From Barthelona sp. PCE (lineage: Eukaryota > Metamonada: BaSk clade): a stretch of 64,000 nt of DNA. Both the position numbers and the translations under genes were made by a program. The notes under the pieces were generated by a model, which worked only from the letters and a program-made list of their open reading frames with translations, had not been told where the DNA came from and ran no database searches. Numbering within the stretch: the stretch's first letter is position 1; each line of letters begins with the position of its first letter. The stretch spans positions 434,001-498,000 of the forward strand of contig JAUFOR010000001.1 of assembly GCA_040285745.1 (NCBI GenBank), given 5' to 3'. This document shows positions 8,855-18,352 of the stretch, piece after piece.

Positions 8855-10645
8855 TTATTCTAACATTGATGCATCAATTAACTCCGAAAAGTTATCCTGA
8901 AGTTGGCTTCGCACTGCTTGTAGCTCCTGCAGCAGCTTATCATTCTCTGTTCTCAAGGTAATAATAGCCCGGTCTTTCAACCCAAGCGCTTTCTTTACCT
9001 CTGCCTCAACATGTTGCATTTTTTTGGCAAAATCCATCTCTTTATCTGATTCGCTGTTCTTACGCTCAATAATTGCCTGTTCTAAGTCAAAATTGAGACT
9101 TTGAATCTGCTGAGCACTTTCTCTTCTCAATTTCACAAGCTCTTTCTCCTTTGCCATCTTGTACTGGCTGAAATTGCTCTCCAAAGCCATATAAGCATCG
9201 TTCAACTCACTATGTTGTTCTTGTTTCACCTCAAGCCTCTCCTCCAACGACAATGCATCTTTCGATTGATTCCTCATGGATCTCACCGTCCTCCGCAGCT
9301 CCTCGCACTCGCTGTTGGCCTTAGACAGTCTGCCCTCCAAGTCAGCGATGCGCAGGGTGAGACCCTCCGTTTTTTCTACAATTCTCGTATTCAACTGACC
9401 TCGTTCAGTCTGGATCTGCTGCTCCATGCGCTTTGTGAGCTGCCCGACGATGTTCTCAAGCTCAGTCTCGTTGTCCTGCTGGAACTTGGTCTTCAGCTTA
9501 CTCCTCTCTTCGACTAACTGCTTGTTAAATGCTAACTCCAGCTTAGAGCGCTCCTGCGCAACGCGTTCATCAACACGGGCCTCGAATCCCGCCACAATCA
9601 AACGCTTCTCATCGAGAATGATCGAATCGACCTTGCGCTTGTACCTTGTCAATTCGGCAGTTAACTCATCAACCTTGCCACGTGACTCTCGCACCTGCTC
9701 CTCCAGCCCCTTCCTGATTGAAAGAAATGAAGCACGCTCCATGGAAACAACCTCAGTTATTTGCCGATCATGATCCTTGCGTAGATTCGTCATTTTTTGT
9801 TCGTAATCTTTAACAATCTCATCCATTCTTCCACGCCAGTAAGTATCCTTCTCCAACAACTTTGTATCGATTATAGAACGCTCCTCAACACGAGCTGTCC
9901 GCACACGCTCATTGGCTACCGTCTGTGCGTTGAGCCTTATAGTTTCCAACTCCCGCTCATGCTTCTGCCTTTCCAGCTCCAGTTCCTGATGTTTGCTTGT
10001 CAAAACCTTCTCAATGTGCAACTGCATATCCTTGATGGTATTATTCCTAACAGTCTCGAGTCGATCTTTGATAACGTCCTCCGCACGCTTCCTCTCAGAC
10101 ACGCGAACAGCCTTGCGCACCGACTTCTTTTCCTGGTCGAAACGTTCATTCATAGCTTCAACATTTCTCTCATATCGAGCTTTTGCTAGTGAAAACTTTT
10201 CCGTCAACTCCTCAATCTTTTCAATCAATTTCTTATTCTTCCCTGCAAGGGACGTGGCCTTGGCCTGTTGCTTTGCAACAAGACTCTCAACGTACCTCTC
10301 TAGGTTTGCTTTTTCTCGAACATTATCCCTCCGAATCAATTCCAAATCATTCTTTACCTGCATATTCTCAGCTTTGAGGCTCTCAATGACCGAGTCTGAG
10401 TCCATTAATTGATCTTGCAAGCTCCTGATCTTGTTTTTCAGTCGATTAATACCAGTGCTGAACTTCTTGTCTGTACTGGGTGTTGTACTCGTCGTTGAAC
10501 CCGCTTCGTTGGTATTTGCTGTTTCCCGCGGACGGCGGCGTGCTACATCGACTCCTGTAACCGACATTCCTGAAATAATGCTTTCAGTTTCCTCATTTTC
10601 TCGTTCTAGAAAGCTTAAAAACGGATTTGTCCCATTTCCTAACAT
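8855..10645 (-). CDS. Long coiled-coil protein, unknown function
   Basis: I do not recognise a named family. The 596-residue protein opens with a short non-coiled segment that includes NPF (MLGNGTNPFLSFLERE). A Ser/Thr/Arg-rich linker follows to about residue 60. Near-continuous heptads rich in Glu, Lys, Arg and Leu then run to the C-terminus. There are no transmembrane segments and no GRIP, motor or kinase domain. Such proteins in flagellates are often basal-body, rootlet or axonemal components, but that is inference. The ATG at 10645 is the first in frame. A TTTTCATTCC element lies 41 nt upstream. It is divergent from the TPR gene, with 104 nt between the two start codons. The stop is followed directly by AATAAAA. 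Confidence 0.85.
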   Translation of the reverse strand: MLGNGTNPFLSFLERENEETESIISGMSVTGVDVARRRPRETANTNEAGSTTSTTPSTDKKFSTGINRLKNKIRSLQDQLMDSDSVIESLKAENMQVKNDLELIRRDNVREKANLERYVESLVAKQQAKATSLAGKNKKLIEKIEELTEKFSLAKARYERNVEAMNERFDQEKKSVRKAVRVSERKRAEDVIKDRLETVRNNTIKDMQLHIEKVLTSKHQELELERQKHERELETIRLNAQTVANERVRTARVEERSIIDTKLLEKDTYWRGRMDEIVKDYEQKMTNLRKDHDRQITEVVSMERASFLSIRKGLEEQVRESRGKVDELTAELTRYKRKVDSIILDEKRLIVAGFEARVDERVAQERSKLELAFNKQLVEERSKLKTKFQQDNETELENIVGQLTKRMEQQIQTERGQLNTRIVEKTEGLTLRIADLEGRLSKANSECEELRRTVRSMRNQSKDALSLEERLEVKQEQHSELNDAYMALESNFSQYKMAKEKELVKLRRESAQQIQSLNFDLEQAIIERKNSESDKEMDFAKKMQHVEAEVKKALGLKDRAIITLRTENDKLLQELQAVRSQLQDNFSELIDASMLE

Positions 10646-10749
10646 CAAAATGATGCAAACCCCTTTTGCAAACGCTTATAAGGAATGAAAATGTTTATAA
10701 CGATTTCTTCCCTTTTCACTTCTTTTAAAATCATTCGCACGGAGTTAAA

Positions 10750-11475
10750 ATGGAAGTTTCGATTATCAGGGAGGTTATATCATGCCCAAATTTGCAATTT
10801 CATGTTACAACTTTGTTAGAAGCAGTTCAAAGTCATCATGCAGCTGAAAACTACTCAGGTGCTCTTGAATTTCTGGCCAGAGCTCGGTCAGAGTGTGAAG
10901 CTGATTTGGGAGGTAAACTGTCGCGTAACCTTCAGTTTTATTTTGAATGCTTTGAGGGTGACTTATTTCTATCAATGGATGATTACGAAGAGGCAAGTTA
11001 TCACTTCGAGGTTGCAGCAGAGATCAGTTCTACGTTTCCAATTGGTCACCCTGATCGTGCTTTAACTTTCATATTATTAGCAACAGTTTACTACTACAAA
11101 GAGCAGTACGATGAGGCAATAGCTGCACTTGAGGAGGCTAAGTCGATCCGTGAGACAATCCTCAGTCCAGAACACATAGACACAGCACTTGTTTATCACA
11201 ATCTCGCTGTATGTTCGTACAAAAAGGACAATCCACCTGAAGCCCAGCTATACCTCAACAAGGCTGTGGATGTATTCGTGATGAACCTTGGTTACACTCA
11301 TCCTAGAACTAATTTGGCGTTGGGTAACAAGAGCATTATTGAAATTTCAAATGTAACATTTTCAGATATTTTATTACCAAAGGTACGGCCGCCTAAGCCA
11401 AAAGAACCTAAGAAAGGAAAAAAGAAAGGAAAAGGAAAAGGAAAAGGGAAAGGAAAGAAGAAAAAGAAACGCTAA
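10750..11475 (+). CDS. Tetratricopeptide-repeat protein with Lys/Gly tail
   Basis: A 241-residue TPR protein. Helical repeats with kinesin-light-chain-like spacing are clear between residues ~20 and 180, for example YEEASYHFEVAAEISSTF, YDEAIAALEEAKSIRETIL and TALVYHNLAVCSYKKD. TPRs mediate protein-protein contacts; the partner cannot be named. The last ~30 residues are almost pure Lys/Gly (a KGKGKGKGK run), encoded by an A/G-rich tract. They could bind nucleic acid or the acidic tails of tubulin. The initiator-like TCATTC lies with its A exactly 17 nt upstream of the ATG. The stop is 50 nt from the stop of the convergent gene. Confidence 0.85.
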   Translation: MEVSIIREVISCPNLQFHVTTLLEAVQSHHAAENYSGALEFLARARSECEADLGGKLSRNLQFYFECFEGDLFLSMDDYEEASYHFEVAAEISSTFPIGHPDRALTFILLATVYYYKEQYDEAIAALEEAKSIRETILSPEHIDTALVYHNLAVCSYKKDNPPEAQLYLNKAVDVFVMNLGYTHPRTNLALGNKSIIEISNVTFSDILLPKVRPPKPKEPKKGKKKGKGKGKGKGKKKKKR

Positions 11476-11525
11476 AAATTTTTTCATTTTTTCTTATTTT
11501 TACCTCTTTTTTGTTAATAAATGTG

Positions 11526-13889
11526 CTATATTCCACCAGTAATAATTTGATTCCAAAGCAATATAATATCATTCTCCTCCTCTGCATCCTCTTTTTGTTT
11601 CTTAAAAACATTGACAATATTGAAAACATGTTGCTTGATGTCGTCAAACTCCAGACACCTATAAATCAAATGCTTAATGTGCGTGAAGTCCCATCCACCG
11701 TTGATGAATACCAGCATGTACATGAGAAGCTCTAAAATTTTTGTTGCAATGTGGGATATTTTCTCAACATCATTATTCGACATATGGAATAAAAGTTCCG
11801 CTGCAATATTCACACATTCTATATCAGAAGAACTTATCGAAAAAGAAATATCGGAATCAAACAGATAACTGAACATTGTTTGGAATATAGACAATGATCG
11901 AGACATTGTTTTGGTGATCAAGGGGATGAAATTAAGTAAGATCGTTAGGGTTTGAAGTGAAAAGGGCTGTAGTATCTGAAATAACAACCCTGCAAGCCTG
12001 TTGTTTGTGATAGCACCGTCAAAAAAATATAAGACTCCATTCAGCAATGCATACATGTCATCATCAATTGTGTCTTCAGATTCGTATACACGATGGTAAT
12101 AATCAACAAAAACAGGAAGAAATCTTGTAGCAACCCGCAATATTGACTCTGCATACTCCTCTGGAAGGTCTTGGTGCAGCAAATGTATGATAAAAACTGT
12201 CAAGATTTCTGCATTGGAAGGGAAAACAGGTATACTTGACAACACACCCAGTGACTTAGAAACAAGCACTGTTGATGCCACAATGTTCTCACGCAGCAAA
12301 CAGTCGATCTCCGCTGCGGTCATTAGAGCTGCAAAATCTGATACGGCCTCATATCTAAAAAATGATAATATCTCTCCCGGCTTACACGGAAACACCATCA
12401 AACTGATTATCTCCTGCGTTGCCTCGTTGAGTTGGTCGAGTTGGAGTTCGGTAGCATTCAGTCTACGACGCTCCGCCCAATAATACAATTTAGTGATACC
12501 TGGTGGAATTTCAAACGTTGGATGCAGGTTAAGCTCTCTGATTAACTGAAAACTGAGTGCCAACGAGCACTTCTGGGACTGGGATAACTCACCAATATCA
12601 ACTATAAAAACCCCTTCAAACACTTCCTGCAGGAGATCACCAATGCCCATTTCTCCGAATTCGTTCGCCATGCCAAGCCGAACAAGGGATAGTAGTGTGC
12701 TGAGAATGTTAACAACAACTGGGGTGCGCGCAAACGTCGCCCAGTCAATTTTGCTCAGTGTTTCGCATATAACACCATAAAAAACACGACATTCGGCGTC
12801 GTCCTCGTAGTTTGCAGCGAAGAATGTGAGGCAACTATTCAGCAAAGAGAAGAGCGAATCAGTAACCTGTTCGTTTAGATGCAGTGATGATTTCAATAGC
12901 TCCAACACGTCATTACAGCATTGTACGACGCTTCCGCTGTATGCTGTACCGTACACAAGATCGGGGAGGCGGCTGATAACAACAGCTAAAACAGAAGCGC
13001 TGAGTATGACGTTATCCAAATCGAAATCATACAAACACGTAACAAGACGTGGAATGATTGATGCGAAAAACGGCATGACAAGATCGAACAATGGGTCTAC
13101 AGTGAAGTTGTTCAGTAACTGCAATAGAAGATTAATCTTCTGCGCTTGAACATCGGCCAAAAGTGTAGCGACGCGACCCAACAGTTTAGGAACCTGCAAT
13201 AATGCAACTAAAGGCTCGTCAATCATGTACTTAAGGGTGTCAATGATCATCTCTTCATCAAAGAAAGTATCAATGAGACTATAGCCCAAATGACTTTCAG
13301 AGATAGGAACTACCTCAACCAAATCACTGTACGCATCCAGGTCATCGATTAGAATTCCGTTTTTCATGTGTTCGCTCAGCACCAGCGTCGGAATAGAGAT
13401 TGAATCCCTGTCAATAGAGGAAAGGTCAACCACGATTTGAGGGATTATCATTATATTAACAACAGCAGACTCGAAAAAAGTACTGTCAAACTGGTAGTCG
13501 GAGATTATTGTTGATATGAAACTCTCAACATCGTGCCAAAAATCATGTAAATCGGAGCAGTCGCTTTGAGCCTCACTTTTTGAGTTTGGAATACGATTAG
13601 GGCGTACTTGTTTCGATCTCTTCTTGGCTCGAGCGGATAAGCTCGAATAAACCACGAGAGGTTCGGATAACAACTTTAAAACTGTCTCTACAGCATAAGG
13701 ATCTTTGTGTGATGTTAACAGCTTTGTAATTGCAATGTGGAACTTTGGAACTGTTGAAACGTGGTAGCAAAAGCATCTATTACTGTGAGAAACAAAGCTT
13801 GTAAACGGTTCCACATTATTACTTCTTACAAGGCCCTTAAAGACTTCCACAAGCCTGGACTGCCATTCACGTGGTGGGCAGAGCGACAT
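11526..13889 (-). CDS. Large helical (HEAT/armadillo-like) protein, unknown function
   Basis: I do not recognise this 787-residue protein. It is rich in Leu, Ile, Val and Phe arranged in repeated amphipathic helices, which resembles an alpha-solenoid of the HEAT/importin type. A basic stretch near residues 85-95 (ARAKKRSKQVRPNR) could be a nuclear localisation signal and precedes a Ser/Asp-rich loop. There are no predicted membrane spans long enough to suggest an integral protein. The ATG at 13889 is the first in frame, preceded by a T-rich region on its own strand. A nuclear transport, nucleoporin or scaffold role is possible but unproven. Confidence 0.8.
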   Translation of the reverse strand: MSLCPPREWQSRLVEVFKGLVRSNNVEPFTSFVSHSNRCFCYHVSTVPKFHIAITKLLTSHKDPYAVETVLKLLSEPLVVYSSLSARAKKRSKQVRPNRIPNSKSEAQSDCSDLHDFWHDVESFISTIISDYQFDSTFFESAVVNIMIIPQIVVDLSSIDRDSISIPTLVLSEHMKNGILIDDLDAYSDLVEVVPISESHLGYSLIDTFFDEEMIIDTLKYMIDEPLVALLQVPKLLGRVATLLADVQAQKINLLLQLLNNFTVDPLFDLVMPFFASIIPRLVTCLYDFDLDNVILSASVLAVVISRLPDLVYGTAYSGSVVQCCNDVLELLKSSLHLNEQVTDSLFSLLNSCLTFFAANYEDDAECRVFYGVICETLSKIDWATFARTPVVVNILSTLLSLVRLGMANEFGEMGIGDLLQEVFEGVFIVDIGELSQSQKCSLALSFQLIRELNLHPTFEIPPGITKLYYWAERRRLNATELQLDQLNEATQEIISLMVFPCKPGEILSFFRYEAVSDFAALMTAAEIDCLLRENIVASTVLVSKSLGVLSSIPVFPSNAEILTVFIIHLLHQDLPEEYAESILRVATRFLPVFVDYYHRVYESEDTIDDDMYALLNGVLYFFDGAITNNRLAGLLFQILQPFSLQTLTILLNFIPLITKTMSRSLSIFQTMFSYLFDSDISFSISSSDIECVNIAAELLFHMSNNDVEKISHIATKILELLMYMLVFINGGWDFTHIKHLIYRCLEFDDIKQHVFNIVNVFKKQKEDAEEENDIILLWNQIITGGI

Positions 13890-14484
13890 GTGCTTTGGAA
13901 ATGGTAAAAAAAAGATACAACGTGCTCAAAAACATTTCTGGATACATGTACCAATAATGAATGTATCACGTTTATTTAAGGTGAGTATGTGGCTTGTTTC
14001 ACCCTTGATAATAATTATTGAACGTCAAAAGTCTATAGAAGAAAACCTGCAGTATTGAAAAATGAACATATCCTAATGTTATAATGAATCTAACACCCCT
14101 AACTCAATATTTAAGCTTTTTGAACCATGTACTCTTGCTATAAATTTAATATGCAATGATAAATTTTGTAAATCCTTTATACATCTATGAAATTTATTCT
14201 AAGACTATTGTATTCAAATATTTACTTTTTTAATATGTTTTTTGAGAATTTAAATTTATAATTAAAGCAAAAAAAAAAGAATTTTTTTAAATCATTATTA
14301 ATTTGATTAAATACCCTATTAAATACCCTCATGAAGGTTAAAAAGGAGTTATATACATTTTAAATTCTATTTAGAGTACGTCAAAATAGTGTGCCGGCAC
14401 CCCAACCTTCTTTAGGTCGAATTTCTATAAATAATTACATATTCTTTTCTTAACATCATTTCCGTCGAAACTGCGGTTTCACGA
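13890..14484. other. AT-rich intergenic region, no gene seen
   Basis: Nearly 600 nt of A/T-rich sequence with long A and T runs around 14240-14300. A short direct repeat, attaaataccct, occurs twice near 14310-14330. No reading frame of note and no conserved RNA was recognised. Confidence 0.5.
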
Positions 14485-14556
14485 GGTACCATGGTGTAAT
14501 GGTTATCACGCTTGCCTTTGAAGCAGGATATCTGGGTTCAATTCCCAGTGGAACCT
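14485..14556 (+). tRNA. tRNA-Gln (anticodon UUG)
   Basis: The cloverleaf folds completely. The D arm is GTG/CAC, and the anticodon stem CTTGC/GCAGG encloses the loop CTTTGAA with anticodon TTG. The T arm is CTGGG-TTCAATT-CCCAG. The acceptor stem GGTACCA pairs with TGGAACC except for an A-A mismatch at the fourth pair. The sequence is close to eukaryotic tRNA-Gln, and box A and box B elements are present. A run of five T about 5 nt after the gene is the Pol III terminator. Confidence 0.93.
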
Positions 14557-14634
14557 ACCTTTTTAATTCAATACATTCAGGAAGTCGAAATAAGATATTG
14601 TCTGGACATTTTGTAAGCTCCATTTCCGGAATCA

Positions 14635-14715
14635 GCGGGCGTAGCACAGTTGGTAGCTGCGTCAGACTCATAAGTTGCAATCTGAAGGTCCCGAGTTCGA
14701 GTCTCGGCGCCCGCA
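14635..14715 (+). tRNA. tRNA-Met elongator (anticodon CAU) with a 7-nt intron
   Basis: The acceptor stem GCGGGCG/CGCCCGC is perfect. The T arm is CCGAG-TTCGAGT-CTCGG and the anticodon stem is TCAGA/TCTGA. The anticodon loop reads CTCATA, then seven extra bases (AGTTGCA, 14673-14679), then the last loop A. The insert sits one base 3' of the anticodon, the canonical position for nuclear tRNA introns. The spliced tRNA would be 74 nt. The G1-C72 pair and TTCGAGT loop indicate the elongator rather than the initiator. A genomic CCA follows the discriminator A by chance or design, and a long T run ends transcription. Confidence 0.93.
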
Positions 14716-14749
14716 CCATTTTTTTTTACTCACAAATTTTTTGTTGAAT

Positions 14750-14799
14750 GAAGCATGTGGTTGATGGATGTTGAATTATGGAAGCATGTGGTTGATGGA
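14750..14799 (+). repeat. 19-bp direct repeat pair
   Basis: GAAGCATGTGGTTGATGGA occurs at 14750-14768 and again at 14781-14799. A second short pair, AACTCATGA, follows at 14799-14807 and 14822-14830. The repeats lie just 3' of the tRNA-Met gene and have no coding context. Confidence 0.85.
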
Positions 14800-14869
14800 A
14801 CTCATGACAGAGTGAATCTGTAACTCATGAATGTGCTGTCCGAATTACGGCACGCTTGTTAGACACGCT

Positions 14870-15075
14870 AGTTCGTAGGAGTAAATTTGCCTGATGATAG
14901 TGCACGCGATCTTCTTAGAGTGCTCTGTGAGCACTCATTCAACTTTCTTTCCATCTTTTGTTTATTTTTTAAAAAAGAGGGCAATGGAACAGTTCTCAGC
15001 GCAAGCGCAGCACTCGGGGGAGCTCGCCGCTCCCGGACAAGTGCACGACTCTGAAGTAAATTTACAATATCCTGC
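14870..15075. other. Hairpin-rich non-coding segment, possible structured RNA
   Basis: A perfect 8-bp inverted repeat with a 3-nt loop (GAGTGCTC-TGT-GAGCACTC) lies at 14918-14936. Further on, a T6/A6 stem occurs near 14967-14980 and a G/C-rich stem (GGGGGAGC with GCTCCC) near 15015-15037. The neighbouring sequence is AT-rich, so the local GC content stands out. No known snRNA, SRP RNA or RNase P signature was recognised, and weak reading frames across it have no protein character. The whole interval 14716-15249 contains no convincing gene. Confidence 0.35.
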
Positions 15076-15249
15076 GAAGCCCCTTTGAAGTCATTCAAAA
15101 TTTATTACTGAATACTTACTTCAAAATCACATAAACAGCATCTATAGCAAGTGTGTGAAGTTTGGGCTGTGAATTAGAACTCTGATTTTCATGTGTAATA
15201 CTACATTCATCTTTTATCACATTGCGATCTCAAATATCGCACCAACATC

Positions 15250-17133
15250 ATGCCTCGTCTGAACCCCCACATTAGTTCCAGCACTGGCGTTGTTCACCAA
15301 ACACACCCAAATTTTGCACTTTTCGAACCTCATGGATACGTTCCTCCATCCAGAGACACCACATTTTTAATTGCACCAGACGCAAAAAACCGTATAAGAC
15401 TGCCCAAAGCATATTATTTGGTCAGGCACTGTATTTTAAGCAATATGGTACATGATAATCGTATGCAAAGTGATGAATCACATATTTCTCTTTACAAGCT
15501 CAATGATGGGAGTTTCCAAGAGATAAAGCAACTGGATTTGCAAAGATATGATGATTTGCAATTCTCAACCGTTTCTATTCTCAATGATCGGTTCGGTATT
15601 TTTTTTGACTCCAGGCATTGTTCAAGTGTGGACTTTTTAACAGGAAATGTAATAAGAAATGAATATAGTATCGTAAGGCACTCTCATTCCATGTTGATTT
15701 TTAACAACGGAACAAATTACTTAACTCCATCCATCATCAATGATTCGATAGAATTTATAACTATACAGGTACCCTTTAGTGCAAATACTAACGCTGTGGA
15801 GATTATTAACGCTGAAGTTCCAACAGTGATGCTTATCAATGCTGAATGTATATATTTAGTGACGATTGTAGACGGGATAGCGCACGTAGAGCAGGAGTTT
15901 GTGCACTTTGAGTTCGAACACAAGCCAGCTGAGGCGTTCTTAATTGATGATGTTTATTACTTTTTTATACCTAATTTGCATAGAATTGTTGGGTATAAGT
16001 ATGAAGGTCAGTTCGCATATCGCCATGTCGAGGTTTCTCATACAATGTTCAGTAAGCTGATGTGCTTAAATGGAGAAATGTATCTTCTTTTCGACGATTG
16101 GATGTACCCATTTGAAATATATAGTGATGTTAGAGGGTACGGTGTGCTGAAGGACATGCATTTTAAGGTGAACGTGAGGTCATTTAATTCGAAAATTACA
16201 CCAGTAATGGTTTCTGACCAGCACGTTTTATTCCTTGACATCTTCCGTTCTTCTCCTTGTTGCTTTATCCATGGAGCTTCAGAAGGGAATGACAAGGTGT
16301 TAGTGCTTGCAAACTCTTTGTTCAAACACAATGAAATAGTGTACACCCACCTTTATCATGATGGGTCAAAGTACGAAGTATATGAAGATAAAGAATTTTG
16401 TCAACAGTTAGAAGAGGAAATGCCCAGATACAAGGAAGCGTGGTACACATCGAAAAACTTTGTACGTTTAAAGGATGGTCACTATCCCATTATGCAAGTA
16501 GGTTCGGATGAAATTGAGGGTGTTATTCGATCAAATAGTTGGTTTGAAGCGATACCTGTCAACGATGTCATGTGGTGTGCTGGTTCGAGTGAAGTTGGCC
16601 TTGTGATTTTTAACGACAATGGCGAGTTTAGTAGATTTCGATCGTTTGAGACAGTTGAAGATATGTATACTGATTTTACACCCAACCAGTACAATCCAAT
16701 GATGGCGGTCATACCCAAGGATGGACATGTAGATCTCGTTGTGTATGATGAAGTTGAAGATAAATTTTTGCACCTTTTTGTGAATGAAGGTTATTCCAGC
16801 AGTGGGGATTATATGTTCATTGATGCTGATGTTTTTTTGCATATTGACATGTTGTATCGTGTTAACAGCGATGGAGTTGAGAGAATTGATTTAGAACTGC
16901 CATGGGACTTGAAGTACACACATTATGTTACTTATTTATCAGTCAAAAGAGGAACCATAACGCGATTAAGCACATGTTTGGACGGGTACGACATAACATT
17001 TGATGTTTTGTCATTTAACCATGATTATTCAAGCTATGTTATTGAGCAGAAACGAGTCAATGTTCTTGAACTGATTTTACAACAATGTGAGTTCTTTCCT
17101 GTTTCTTCTATTAGCACAAAAATGAAGATTTAG
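15250..17133 (+). CDS. Lineage-specific family member A (intact), possible beta-propeller
   Basis: I do not recognise this 627-residue protein. It is soluble, rich in aromatic and aliphatic residues in short alternating strands separated by Asp/Asn/Gly turns, and so resembles a beta-propeller without WD or kelch signatures. It begins MPR, as do two other members of the local family at 17337-18352 and 23994-26034. Motifs shared with the 23994 copy include LxDRxxxxFxxxxHCxxxxF near residue 115. There is no signal peptide or membrane span. Four members cluster within 11 kb on both strands, which indicates local duplication with inversion. A TCA lies 18 nt before the ATG. Confidence 0.8.
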   Translation: MPRLNPHISSSTGVVHQTHPNFALFEPHGYVPPSRDTTFLIAPDAKNRIRLPKAYYLVRHCILSNMVHDNRMQSDESHISLYKLNDGSFQEIKQLDLQRYDDLQFSTVSILNDRFGIFFDSRHCSSVDFLTGNVIRNEYSIVRHSHSMLIFNNGTNYLTPSIINDSIEFITIQVPFSANTNAVEIINAEVPTVMLINAECIYLVTIVDGIAHVEQEFVHFEFEHKPAEAFLIDDVYYFFIPNLHRIVGYKYEGQFAYRHVEVSHTMFSKLMCLNGEMYLLFDDWMYPFEIYSDVRGYGVLKDMHFKVNVRSFNSKITPVMVSDQHVLFLDIFRSSPCCFIHGASEGNDKVLVLANSLFKHNEIVYTHLYHDGSKYEVYEDKEFCQQLEEEMPRYKEAWYTSKNFVRLKDGHYPIMQVGSDEIEGVIRSNSWFEAIPVNDVMWCAGSSEVGLVIFNDNGEFSRFRSFETVEDMYTDFTPNQYNPMMAVIPKDGHVDLVVYDEVEDKFLHLFVNEGYSSSGDYMFIDADVFLHIDMLYRVNSDGVERIDLELPWDLKYTHYVTYLSVKRGTITRLSTCLDGYDITFDVLSFNHDYSSYVIEQKRVNVLELILQQCEFFPVSSISTKMKI

Positions 17134-17336
17134 AATGGGAAGATAAGGAAATATGCAGTATTTTTTTTTTGAATTCAAATGATTATGTTTGTGTTGTTAT
17201 TGACCAAAAAACTCGTTTTTTATTATCATTCCATTGAAAAGGATGAGTTTAGAGATACCTGTCTCAGATCACTAGAGCACGTTTGCATACCTGAATCAAG
17301 CTGTGATTTAGTCATAATTAGGCATGTGGTATTCAA

Positions 17337-18352
17337 CTATGGATGCCTCGGCCAGGAATGAAGATGGAACGTTTCCACAGTGGGATTCGTTGATTCAGGG
17401 TCTTCATCAATATTGTAAGTTTTTAACTGTATCATCTTGGTATCTTCACAGTATATCGCTTCCTGCGCAACATTATTTGGTAGATTTAAACTGTGATAAA
17501 AATTATTGACGTATGGAAAGCTGACGTTTCTGAAAAAATCCAGATTGAAGTATTCATCAACAATTGACACTTTAAAGACACCTTGGTTCATTCTTAAATA
17601 TGAATCTCCAACGAAATTGTGAAAACAACTGCCTTTTAACACTTCATCATCATTAGACCGTTTGAAAAGCAAAATTGGTTCGTAAAAGATTTCTGTTGAC
17701 CAATCTAAACAGCATAGGTTTCGGAATTTTCATTTCGTTTAATTGCAACAAAAAGTTGGTGATTAGCAGTTTCCACCATTAAACGAGGGTTGAATTTAAC
17801 ATTCGAAATGTCATCATGTTCGAATATGATGTGCTTTTGAACATTCTTTCGCTTCATGTCAAATTGGAAAAAATGAATCGCATCGGTGATGATATTATCA
17901 GCCGCATCAAGCTTGTTATACGTGTATTGATCCAACCTGTGCATATACATGAATGTAGTTCGATTTAAGAAGAAAATGTTGTGGGAAAGTTCATTTTTAA
18001 GGAATGTTGAGTGATAAAGGAACTCATTCGCCTCACTATTGAATCTAAAGAATAACATTCGGTTAGAAACTGCTGGATATGTGTGGTATAAATCGTTTGA
18101 GTCACAGCATTTAACTAAATTCTCAAAATGCAACCTTTTCCTGATATTGGTAAGCTCTTTTTCAGGTTTTAAATGAAGGTTGCCCCCACTAAACCCTATC
18201 CCTTTGATCGAGTGTATGGATAATCCATCATTATGTGGATAAATTGAAGAGGTGCTTTTTATGATGTTTAACGAATTATCAGACCAGTTGAATGAAAACG
18301 ACTCGTCTTTAACTGCTAATTTGGCACCTGTGTCAATTATTTTGCGAGGCAT
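17337..18352 (-). pseudogene. Lineage-specific family member D, frame-broken and truncated
   Basis: The first frame starts at the ATG at 18352 (MPRKIIDTGAK) and runs 215 residues to a TAG at 17705-17707. A second frame, offset by -1, is open across that stop and continues to 17337 with the same strand-rich, aromatic composition. A single missing base in the TTT run just before the TAG would join them. Even then the product would be only about 340 residues, roughly half the length of its intact relatives, with no continuation downstream. This points to a decaying gene copy. A sequencing error or recoding could explain the frame break but not the short length. Confidence 0.65.

Noticed and set aside
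11400-11475. Lys/Gly run at the end of the TPR protein as a frameshift artefact
   Set aside because: The frame stays open to a normal stop and the A/G tract explains the composition; such tails are common.
14499-14747. Open frame across the two tRNA genes
   Set aside because: It is covered by two complete tRNA cloverleafs and encodes no plausible protein.
14868-15098. 76-codon minus-strand frame in the hairpin-rich segment
   Set aside because: Composition is unlike real proteins of the window, and no initiator or poly(A)-type signal fits.
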